A DNA stretch of 64,000 nucleotides, taken from NCBI GenBank assembly GCA_902729315.2, contig LR746269.1:6596231-6660230 (forward strand). The letters run 5' to 3'. Under the pieces are notes generated by a model that did not search any database, was not told where the DNA came from, and saw only the letters and a program-made list of their open reading frames with translations. The stretch comes from Spirodela intermedia (lineage: Eukaryota > Streptophyta > Magnoliopsida > Alismatales > Araceae). Positions 1 through 9,728 of this stretch are shown here, one piece after another. The stretch's first letter is position 1. Each line of letters opens with the position of its first letter. Made by a program: the position numbers and the translations under genes.

Positions 1-203
1 AGAAGTTGAGAGGGGGAATTCGCAGGGGGGCGGAGTACAGGGGGAAGTCGGCGGCAGTGTTCAAGACGGAGGCGAGGAGGCAGCTGGTGCGGGAGGGGTA
101 CAGGATATGGGGCAACGTGGGGGACCAGTGGACCGACCTCTTGGGGGATCACCCCGGGGACCGCACCTTCAAGCTCCCCAATCCCATGTACTTTGTCCCC
201 TGA
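1..203 (+). CDS. Acid phosphatase, HAD class IIIB (plant acid phosphatase/VSP-like), C-terminal exon only
   Basis: Only the last exon is in the window; it reads in frame from position 3 to the TGA at 201-203, about 66 residues. Family: plant class-B-type acid phosphatases and vegetative storage proteins of the HAD superfamily, which hydrolyse phosphomonoesters, usually in vacuole or apoplast. The visible end carries the family's C-terminal signature: a lysine plus basic stretch, then EGYRIWGNVGDQWTDLLG, where the GDQWTD aspartates correspond to the last metal-binding HAD motif, and the closing FKLPNPMYFVP. The nucleophilic DxDxT motif lies upstream, outside the window. This gene converges on the minus-strand gene that ends at 837. 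The exon is GC-rich, and CT microsatellites start 25 bases after the stop. I am confident of the family, less of the substrate. Confidence 0.88.
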   Translation, partial: KLRGGIRRGAEYRGKSAAVFKTEARRQLVREGYRIWGNVGDQWTDLLGDHPGDRTFKLPNPMYFVP

Positions 204-220
204 CGACACCAACAACAACG

Positions 221-227
<7 letters not shown>

Positions 228-273
<46 letters not shown>

Positions 274-450
274 CTCTCTTTCTCTCTCTACGTCTACCTC
301 GGGAGGTCGACTTCACATGTGCGGGAGTTCAGACGATTAGGTTGGTGAAAAGCGTGATTTTTTCATGGTTCCAACTCTCTCTCTCTCTCTCTCTCTCTCT
401 GCCCTTACTTTCACTGCAACGGATTCTTTCTTTCCTGTGTAGCTTTTAGG

Positions 451-492
<42 letters not shown>
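228..492. repeat. Three CT microsatellite tracts downstream of the acid phosphatase
   Basis: Pure or nearly pure (CT)n runs lie at about 228-268, 375-400 and 453-492, in the probable 3' UTR or flank of the acid phosphatase. Open frames read through them encode only Leu-Ser or Arg-Glu repeats and are not genes. The rest of 204-836 shows no feature I can support. Confidence 0.95.
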
Positions 493-494
<2 letters not shown>

Positions 495-836
495 GCGGCT
501 TCTCTTTGATCAGAAAGCTAAAGAATAACAAGGAAAGAGAGGATCAAACCGACGGCCAAGACTGCAACAGCTCTCCGCTCGGCAGCGTTGACCAGAATGT
601 GATCTCCAGAGGCTTCTCTCACAATATCTCATCTCCTCTATTCGGCAAAAAACAATGCAATAATCTCTCTACATTTATTGTAAAAAAAGCCATTCATCTT
701 GTGAACAAAATCAGTCAACGCCTCTCCTCCCTCCCAGGAGGAGGGGCGGACACGGAGATCAAAGGTCAACGCCTCGAATCCCTTATTCACCAGATGACAG
801 AGAAAGGGGAGATTTCATGGGTCAGAGGGAATCCTT

Positions 837-3757
837 CTAGGAACCCTCGTTCTTGAGCTTCACCATCTCACCCTGTCGTCTTCTTTCCTCCTCTTCGAGC
901 TCCCTCTTCTCATCTTCTTCCTCCTCCCTGAGATCCTGGTCCTCGAACTCCTTCTCCGCCGCCATGGCCTTCACGATGGGATCTCTGAGCTCTGATATCA
1001 ACCCGCCGCCGACTCTGTACTCCGCCTCATCTCCGATCATGAAAATGCGCTGGTCGGGGCCCGTCGCCATGGGAATGTCAACTGCTAGCAGTTTTATGTC
1101 GTACTGCAATGGACGCACAGGTCAACTCGAGAATCAAGTGAGAGAATGAGCGATGGATGAGGAGAAAAACCTGGCCTTTCTTCTTCTTTGCTTCGACGCT
1201 GACTAGGCCTCTTCTGTCAGAGCCCTTAATGGGGAAGATCAGGAAGCATCTCTTGCCGCCGAATCTCAACTTGAAGTTCTTCAGGCGGACTCCACCGCCC
1301 GACATCACATACGCCCTCACGTCTGTCCCCGTCAAAGGGGCGCCCATGATCTCGAGAATTCCTGCAGATGTGTTCAGCTTCCTCATGGCCATTCTGTAGA
1401 TCTTGTCAGGATTTACAGTGAATCTCGCACGCAAATATATGCCCTGTGGAGAGAAAGAAATCAGGATTTCCTTCTCAGCACTGGCGAACTCCAGACTCCA
1501 TTACCAAAATCGGAATTTTTTTATGAAGCAGAAAATAAATGGGAAATAATCTTATCATACGCAGAAACATTACTCTCTCAGGTGAAATCAGAGCCTCGTT
1601 CAGTTCATCACCGAGTAGAAACAGCGATTCTACTACATTTGAATCATCACAAACAAAGAAATCAAATAATTTACCGCACAGTGTAAAAATTTGAAAATTT
1701 ATTGTCTGAACATAATAAATTTCAGACAAAGATATATTGATGTCTAACCAGGTATGTTTTTCTAGCTTAGGAACAGGAACAGATGGGTCCAGTTCCAATT
1801 CTGACTGACCTAATCGGCAGGCAGATCATTGATGACTGTAGAAAAAACTTGTGATATCTAGCTTCACCAACTACGTTGTTTATTTCCATAACTTGGATGA
1901 GTGAAAGATCAGCTCAAGCAAGATCATTCTGAGTCATGTCCGAACAGCATCAATTTGCGGTGATTCTAAGCGTAGATTGCTTAAATCGAAAGATAGGAAG
2001 CTTTCTTATTGAGATCTAAAGATGGGTCGCTCATATCGATTGATTCGGTTGCACATTGCATCAAACAAGGTCAAATTGTCGGGAGTCATACACGTTGAAC
2101 GGGCATCAGTCACAGATGTCAAACATGTCTTCCATTCCGCAAGATCTTTCCATTGCAATATTCACCGTATACCCAAAATAATACAGGTATAGAATCAAAC
2201 ACTAATATCTACCCAAAGGTAGACAATTGACAACGACCTTCCATCAAGAAAGAGAACCCACTGGGATTCTGACCCTTTTTTTTTCATCCACGTCAAGTCA
2301 AGTACGACAGTGGAAAGCGAACGGACGACACTAAGGCAAGGGGGACAATGGCTACAGTTACAGGAAGGCAGAAGACCTTTATCAGCGTATGGTGACATTA
2401 CTTCTACTCTTTTATCTACATCTCCCCACAGAGCGATGTGATTCTCCAAGCAGCAAAGTGAACTGAACCCTAGATCATGTTATAAATATTATAGGTGACC
2501 ATAGGCCAGTGTATTAACTCCGAGCCAAATATGCATTGGGAATGAAGCCAAGATCTTCTCTGCACCAACTGAACTATCATAAACAATTGTAATAGAGCAC
2601 ACCACACCCTGAGCGATGAAATGGTTCAAGGTCCACAAATGGACCAAACAGCTCCTAAACATGTATGGATCAGTAAAATGATGAAAAATTATATAATTCC
2701 CAGGAAATTTCGAGCACAAGTCTCTCGAGAGAAATCACGTCTTCATTTCCGGCCCAATGCAGGTCAGAAGAAAAAAACAAAAAACAAAATGGAAGGCAGG
2801 TAAGCATATAGCTTTCAAGCATAGCACGGTTTCTTCGTCCAAAGGAGTGTCATATATCTCTGTGTTCATCTTACTTGATGAAATTGGATGAGTAAGCTTC
2901 CTTACCAAAATCATGTAAATAATAGGGGATTAAGGGCAATCCCGCCATTCGTCCCGCTGCACTGGTCCAGTTTGTTTCAGGGTGAAGACCAAACAATACT
3001 AGGGAGGAGGAATTGAGGTACTCACAGTGAAAGCTACCATCGCGGAGGCCAAAGCAAGGAACCCGTACTTGGCCATGCCTTCAGAGAGCCCGACGAAGGT
3101 GCTCGCCACTCCAAACATGAGCCTCCACAGAACGATACAAAGTAATACACCAGCTGCCCCCACCAGCACCAGGTAGTTCCTCTTCCAGAATGCCTCCGTC
3201 TGCAACCCGATAACCTCACGGTAACGCGATACCACAGAAGACAAAGCAATGAGTGGCTTCGCCGCAAACGATCTCCCAATGGTCTCATGGGATTTCAGCT
3301 TCGTGGAAGAGGAAAACGCAGCCTTCAACGAGTTGCAGATAACCCTGGCACCACTCGCAGGAGCGACGCCGGCTACGGAACAACAGGAACTCTGTAATCC
3401 AGAGGAGTAATTGCCTCTCCAGTTTCTGTAAGGACGGAGACCACGGTCGGATCTGGCGGAGAAGCCACGAGACGACGCCAAATTAGACGGCGCTGACGGG
3501 GGGAAGCCTCCGAGAGAAAAAACCCTAGACCAAATCCCAGACGCAGAGCACGACCTCATCTGAGCTCCAAAGCTCGAGAGCCCCAAATCAGAAGCCGCAT
3601 TGGGAACCACGGCGGAGGAGAAGCTCCCACTCCCGTTGAACGGGGAACTCACGGAGGCTTGGGGACCGGACGCGAACCAGAAGATGGGATCCCTGCGCAC
3701 AGCCCTCGCATGGAGAGCTCGGATGCCGCAGATGATCCTCCTCGAGGGATCAGCCAT
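837..3757 (-). CDS. Mitochondrial membrane protein, Coa1/Tim21-like (probable), 3 exons
   Basis: Exons on the minus strand are 3757-3026, 1443-1171 and 1103-837, giving 423 residues with all junctions in phase 0 (donors GTGAGT and GTTTTT). The start at 3757 (MADPSRRIICGIRA) was chosen because an arginine-rich, acid-poor presequence follows; an in-frame ATG at 4021 precedes non-conserved sequence. Residues about 195-216 and 231-250 are hydrophobic helices. They are followed by a conserved domain (RARFTVNPDKIYRMAMRKLN, later KLLAVDIP and GDEAEYRVGGGLISELRDP) and a highly acidic Glu-rich coiled tail. I recognise the protein as a conserved single-copy plant family; the Coa1/Tim21 assignment (respiratory-complex assembly or inner-membrane translocation) is from memory of the fold family and is uncertain. 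Intron 1 (1444-3025, 1582 bases) holds nothing recognisable. The first exon is GC-rich and the intron AT-rich. Confidence 0.8.
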
Positions 3758-4321
3758 TATCAGAAGAAACCCAGGGAGGAATACAGCTTCGCCGCTTCTC
3801 AGGCCGGCGATGCCATCGCTGCCGGAGGTCGGGGGCAGGGGACTGGCAACCACCTGCCGCCGCCGGCGTCCTCGGCAGGGAGAGAAGCCCGAGAGGCAAG
3901 ATGGAGAAAAGAACTCCGCAGTGATATCACCCAGCGCCCATTCAGAATATTTAAATAACATATTAATCCTCTGTGGACCGTAGGCCCAAGTGGAGGATGG
4001 AGAAGAGGGGGCGGGGGGCAATTTAAAGGCTCAAATTAGAGAAATTAGGCCCAATTAGCACCACGGGGGATGGGCCTAATAAATAATAACTATTAGATAT
4101 ATGGTCCAAGTTAAACAAACGTATCCCCGGAGTGTCCGTCCCGAAGTCCGAAAACATTAGGAATTAGATAGTGAAAGAATAAAAAAATTAAGTAAACCAC
4201 TTACACGCGATTTTTTATTTTTTTTATTTTTTTTGGTGCGGTCGGAGTTTGCCGTTTGCGGGACTTCTGTGCGGTCACGATTTGCTGGATCCAGCGGGGC
4301 CCACCTCCATACCTTCTTCTA
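3758..4321. other. Intergenic, between two minus-strand genes
   Basis: This stretch should hold the promoter and 5' UTR of the Coa1-like gene and the 3' UTR of the KH gene. A T-rich run lies at 4211-4232. No further gene or site can be supported. Confidence 0.6.
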
Positions 4322-4535
4322 CTACCTCCCAGTCTTGGCCCGCTTCATCCCGTTGTTGCTAAATGGGGAAGGAGAGGGGCTGCCGCCGCCCGGCCGGGGG
4401 CTCTCCTCCCTCAACCTCGAGTTCAGCATGGCCAGCTCCCTCAGCTGCTGCCTCTTATAGAAGTCCTGCGACTCCTCCTGCGCCCAAGAAAGATCATTGC
4501 ATCCATAAATGGCATCCATTATGGTTAGAGGCAGC

Positions 4536-4619
<84 letters not shown>

Positions 4620-7600
4620 CGTTACCACGGGTCGGAGCAGCTCCTCGATGATTTCCTGCGCTTGTTGCAGTTTCAGGTCAACCACGTTGACCGGGAGCTC
4701 GGCCTCGATCAAGACGTGGAGTGGGTCGTTCAGGTGTTCGTAGGCGGGTTTTCCTCGTAGTTTCTCTTCCTTGCATTTGAAATGGGAGAGACAGAGAGAG
4801 AGAGAGGTCAGCGCTGAGAGCAAGAAGAGGAGCGCGGCTGGGTCTTCCATAAAAGGAAGGAAAGTAGTTACCTTGCCTGGATCTTTTATAGAACCCTGCC
4901 CTCTGATGTACACGCGGCAGCCGGTGCAGGCTTCTACCCGCTTCAGAGAATTGCCCCGGGGTCCCAGAAGGCGCCCGACAAAGTTGAACTGGAACCAACC
5001 GCATGGACTGACGAGATTTAGGACGACAGCAAAGGCCCAGGTTTTGAGCTGAGAAGATCAACAGGAATCTCCAGGGACTGCTTACGTTGGGGTACTTGTC
5101 GACCGGAATCTCCAGGCGCAGAATCTTCTTGACGATGCTCAAGCTTGGGCTTGACTGCGCGCTTCGCCAGTCCATCGGCATTCCCTGTGGAACACTAGAT
5201 CTCTGCTGAAAGAGACGAGAGACATAAATGGCTAGAGACCGTGAAAAAAGTACCCCTTTAAATAAAGAAAAAATGGTGGAAAATTATATATAATGCTGAG
5301 GCGCGGGAATTAAGTCCCAAGCCCGGATGAATAAAAAATAACGGATAAAACGAAAAAGAAAAAAAAAATGAACGGAGGGGAGGGCTTTGTAGAAATTAAT
5401 GTCAACGGTCTAAAAACCAGGTGGGAGTCATGGTTAAGTCTCAGATAATCTTATCAGACTACGATCAGATAGGAGCAGCCTAGGGTCAGCAGGATAATTA
5501 TAGGATTTATTTGAACTGATATAGCAACCGATAGAACGGTGCTTCCAGCATATTAGTAGAAGCCTATTTTCTCTTCCCAGCGTATTCCTCTTTTATGCAT
5601 TTGGCAACTAAATGGGTCCTATTCAGGAGTGAGTTTCTTTCATTCGAATACCAGATTGGTGTGGTGAATGTGTTTAAGCTCGTCATTTGGGGCTGGAGAG
5701 TTTAGAATTGTACTTCCTAAGTAGAGGTTTGAGTTCCCGGATTTTGTCAAAAATGAAAACCAGGGGTTGTCTGTCTCACAAGCTATGATCATGATTGAGA
5801 AGCCTTTCGATGCTCACCTCCGGCTGGAGCCCGTTCCAGCCACTGAGATCCTCACTAGAGAGACGGTTTGAAGAAGCCATGGGGCTGAGACTTCCATGCT
5901 GCAGCCTGTCATAGTCACTACATCCTTGGCTGGAAACCCTGGAAGACACCCGAATGATCTCTGTACACACACACACACACAAAGTTGGAAAAAATAAATA
6001 CTAGTCGAATGTATATTATTTCAAAGAAATAATCAATACACAGCGTCATTCATAGAAATTCATCTTTACCATGCCCACAGGCAGAAGCAAGGGAAAAAAT
6101 TGTTCCACCGATGATGCTTACATGTGCATACCAACTTTTTACGTGGTTTATAAGATTTGCTCAAGTAAGACAATGTGCTGGAAACCTGAGAATCTTGTAA
6201 AATCCTAAAGCTTCTCGCAACAGGAGTATTTAATCAAGATGATGAAACTACGTGCATTCATTATCTAATCAGATATCAATGCTAAATGAATTCATACCAG
6301 AAAAATAGCCTACATCACAACCAACCTATAAACACAACAGAAAAAAAAAAACTTCCATCCCAGATAAGATCTAAGATTGTGGTAATTTATAGAAGATGGT
6401 AACACATGAAGGGAGTCCTTGGAGCCAACAAATCGCTAGAACTGATAAATGGGAAACGAGTGTTTTTATTTATCTATTATTCTGTTATAAGGGTTGAACA
6501 TCAGAAACCACGTTGCACAGACTCTAATCTGGAAGACAACCCATGTAAAATAGTAACTGAACTCTTTTGAAATATTATTGAGTTTTTTACTAAAGTGTGT
6601 TACCGATTGGTTTAATAATGAAAGGGCACATTGACAGAAAAGAAAAAGAAGTGACCAAAGCTTGTATGAATATTTCTAAGCATATCAACGCATATTTCGG
6701 TATGCTATCCTCCCAAAATGACTAATTTTAAGAATTCTTCGTAATTGGAATATCTCATGTAAAAAGGCTAAGACTTATGAAGAAACTTTTGAAATATTTC
6801 TAACCTCTGTGTACGTTTTCCCTCGCAAGATTATGTTTTCTGTTCTATTCTGAAACCCAAAATAATTATAAACATATGAAACTTAGCAATAAAGATAGAC
6901 AGATAGATACTTGGGTATTGTAAGTTCAAGACCCACTAGATCAAACGCCTTATAGACATAAATTACATTACCATTCATGGTTTTATAATCGTCTAAAAAT
7001 TTCATATTATTGATTACTCAACCAATAAAATATTTTTGAGGTAGACAGCCCTTCAATCACAACTATTCATGAATGCAGAATTCAGGACGGGTTAATTAGA
7101 GGACTATGTTACGAATGAGGTCTTATTTGTGAAAAAAGAGTCAATAACACAACGAGAAAAATCTTCTCTTCTGCTTCTCAAAATGCCATACTTACAACAA
7201 GCCTGCTGTTATGAATATTTTTTCCTGCGGGGACATGGCATTGTATTTTGGCATACGAGATGACAGAAGCAACCACTACACAGCTGATAACCCATGCTTG
7301 AAAGTGATGCAAATGCAGAAATTTCCATCAACTTGCAAACGGCTCCATACAAGCTAAAGAGACAGATTGAGACATGAGTTATTAAAAAACATAACTGAGA
7401 TATGGGTTATGGAAAAAATAAGTGCTTTGTGTGAACGGAAATGTGATTATGTTTGAATGAACTCTGACTCGTGCACTGTATGAAACTCGAAAAAAATTCC
7501 AGGACAATCAGGACATATCTATGAATTCACTAATCTATGATTTCATAACCGGAAGTTGAAATATTAGACTGGATATTTCACTGTCTCAAATATCAGTTTT

Positions 7601-8147
7601 CAAGAGATGAAGGAACAGAGGAAGCAACATAGCAGGATATTTGCATAAAATCGAAGATGTCTTTTCCCAAAGAAATGGTATCGTTCCCCCTCCAAATCAA
7701 GAACTGATCAAGAAAGACCAACTGGATTCTGGCTAAGACAGGCTATACTCGTATTTAAACATCGTAACGGCATACAAATCGACTTGATAGACAGGAGACT
7801 AAGAAACCCAGCGGAACCAGGAAGCAACTGAATATCCACAAGGAACAATCCAAAGGGAGCTACTCGAGAAACTTACCTTGATTGAGTAGTCGGCTGCATA
7901 TCGGAAGGACTTGCACGAATGGCCCAAGCTTCTGATGCTCCGCCAGTAGCTCCGCCAAGTACTGACTATAACAACAAACGCCAGCATTCAGAAACACACA
8001 AGCGACCCGTGAAAAGAATACGAACCCCACAAAGCCTCTCAACTTCCATCCAAGCGCGGTTCGATACCTCTCTATATCCACAGCGCCTCTTATCTGCGGC
8101 GAAAGCACTCTTGCTGGACTGAAGCTGGAAGCATACAATCCAGACAT
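4322..8147 (-). CDS. KH-domain RNA-binding protein, Quaking/STAR family (At2g38610 type), 7 exons
   Basis: Minus-strand exons: 8147-8068, 7965-7877, 5960-5818, 5202-5086, 4988-4872, 4769-4626, 4477-4322. They join in frame to 281 residues, the family's usual length. Order: N-terminal [12 protein letters not shown] and [19 protein letters not shown] (STAR/Qua1-like region), a Ser-rich linker with SPMASSNRL, then the maxi-KH domain. The KH domain has [17 protein letters not shown], the RNA-binding loop [20 protein letters not shown], and [13 protein letters not shown]. It is followed by the QUA2-like part with [17 protein letters not shown], and the tail ends in GMKRAKTGR. Family members bind single-stranded RNA and act in nuclear mRNA processing; the plant homologue SPIN1 takes part in flowering control. 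The ATG at 8147 is the first codon of the conserved N terminus. Intron lengths are 102, 1916, 615, 97, 102 and 148 bases. Odd: tandem CAG acceptors before exon 4, a GT repeat in place of a pyrimidine tract before exon 3, and a CT repeat filling half of intron 6. Confidence 0.95.
4543..4618. repeat. GA/CT microsatellite in intron 6 of the KH gene
   Basis: An almost pure (GA)n run on the plus strand, reading (CT)n in the transcript, starts about eight bases after the 5' splice site of the 148-base intron and fills about half of it. A second, short GA tract lies at 4791-4806 in intron 5. Confidence 0.95.
5965..5980. repeat. CA/GT microsatellite abutting a 3' splice site
   Basis: In the sense of the KH transcript this is (GT)n ending in TACAG, directly upstream of exon 3 at 5960. 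It takes the place of the usual pyrimidine-rich tract. Confidence 0.9.
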
Positions 8148-8474
8148 GAGGCCACAGAAAACACGCTGCAGAGAGAAATCACGGCGATAGAAATAACCAA
8201 CGAAGGAAAGGAAGGGGGGAGATGGAAGAAGGAGACGCCAAAGAGCTACCGCTGTTCCAGGCGAGAGAGAGAGAGAGAAAGAGAGAGAAAGAGAGAGAGA
8301 AGAGAAAGCACGAGAGATCCCGGACCCTTTTTCCCTGAAGGGGACAGAAGAGTGCATAGCAACGAGTGGCTCCTCGGATTCTCCCTGACGAACAGATTTT
8401 AACAGTCGCGTGGGTTACAAAGGAATCGTGCTGCGTGAAAATTTACAGCGACTGTCTGTATATACATTACGCTT

Positions 8475-8507
<33 letters not shown>

Positions 8508-9545
8508 AGAGAGAGAGGAAGGCGCCAGAAGACTGTTGACATCGTGGGGAGGGAACGAGTGGGACCGGAGGACCGAGTCCCACGTGTGGTTCTCGTAAAA
8601 GAAAGACTGCCCTCATGTGTGCACAAATCTCGAGTCCTCATAAACTGATAACTTCGCGCGTGTCAACCCAGCCTAAGACAGATAGGTGTGTTGACGGGCC
8701 GGGCCTACTCGAAAGCCTGACCCGCTCGGTTCCCCATAGGCCGGACCCGATTACAGACACTCGGAGAGAGAATCAACGTGGTCTGATTGCCTGCTGCCGA
8801 ACCAAAAGTCCCTGACCGCCTCGTTGGCAATTAAATTAATTAGTACGAAGGCCTGGGGCAAATCGGGCCGGGCTCCTCCCGAGCCCATCCATGGTGGGCC
8901 GGGCTCATTGGATTCCCTGACACATGACAGCGTGGCACCTGTTCCCACGTGCCGACCGGCGGGTCCAAGCCACGTCACGGGCCGGAGCCAGCCGGTGGAC
9001 TCCAATGGCTCGGCCCTCGAGTCGGGGGCCCACTGTGGAGGGATACGTGTTAGTGGTACACGGGTACACGTGGAAAAAGGCTTGTAAATAGGATCGGCTT
9101 GGACGGTCAAGATATCTTGCTCTTTATATTATTTGGGGTGACTGCCGAAGTACTGGGTTTGTTAAGGAATAAAATTGTGACGAGTACTAGAGAGTAACTT
9201 TTTCTGACTTCTTGAATTATAATATAATTTTCAAGGTGAGGGTGAACAGTCTGTGAAATGCATTATTTATTGCCTTTGGCCATGATATTAAGGGTACAGC
9301 AGTAAATGTTGTGACTACTGGGGGGCAGGGGGGTACAAAATATATATAAAATAACAGAGGGGTGAATTTAGTGGGTATAAATAATCAATTATTTTCGTGG
9401 CAAAAGCGAAACAGAATCTACCCGGTGGGGCAATAAATGAGCGGGAATGCCCTGAGCAACCGCGCAGTCGTCGAGATTCTTCCCTTTCCAACCGCCGCCG
9501 TGAACCTTGTCTCCGGCACATCGTTCCCGGAGAAGTCTCCGAGAG
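8148..9545. promoter_or_regulatory. 5' region of the KH gene with GA tracts, a TATA-like site and three G-boxes
   Basis: GA microsatellites lie at 8262-8303 and 8474-8517, read as CT in the KH transcript and typical of plant leaders. A TATATA run at 8459-8464 could be the minus-strand TATA box. Perfect CACGTG palindromes occur at 8581-8586, 8946-8951 and 9067-9072, with a CACGTC at about 8971, inside a GC-rich block (8690-9080). CACGTG is the core bound by plant bZIP and bHLH factors; whether these copies act is inference. Open frames in the block have no recognisable product. Confidence 0.5.
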
Positions 9546-9728
9546 ATGAGAAAGGGGAAGTTGGAGGCGAGATTGATAGTGTTAGGAGCCGCTCTTCCGA
9601 TTGGGATCGTGGCAAGGATGCTCGATGTTGGGGAGCCCGCGGCATTACTCGCAAAAAGCTATTTACCGGCTGGTAATCACTTCCCCTCGTTTGTTTTCGC
9701 CCCCCCATATGAATTATTGACTCGATGA
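9546..9728 (+). CDS. Possible 60-residue small membrane protein
   Basis: The ATG at 9546 opens a 60-codon frame starting MRKGKLEARLIVLG: a basic N terminus, then an apparently hydrophobic segment (residues about 9-23), then VGEPAALLAKSYLPAG. A GTAATC at 9674 could be a donor. Joined to the acceptor TTTGTGGCAG at about 10609, it would stop one codon later, so spliced and unspliced forms share nearly the same product. No family is recognised. An overlapping frame from 9437 (79 codons) and a minus-strand frame at 9418-10080 compete for the same DNA, so this is a weak call. Confidence 0.25.
   Translation: MRKGKLEARLIVLGAALPIGIVARMLDVGEPAALLAKSYLPAGNHFPSFVFAPPYELLTR

Noticed and set aside
107-531. 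Open frames through the CT tracts on both strands
   Set aside because: They consist largely of Leu-Ser or Arg-Glu repeats produced by the microsatellites.
3034-3288. Second minus-strand frame overlapping the Coa1-like exon 1
   Set aside because: Alternative frame of the real exon; the chosen frame alone joins to the conserved exons 2 and 3.
3600-3983. Plus-strand frames of 99 and 127 codons opposite exon 1 of the Coa1-like gene
   Set aside because: Shadows of the minus-strand coding exon and its leader; no family features.
8751-9110. Minus- and plus-strand frames in the GC-rich block
   Set aside because: GC-rich DNA has few stops; the translations show no conserved motif.
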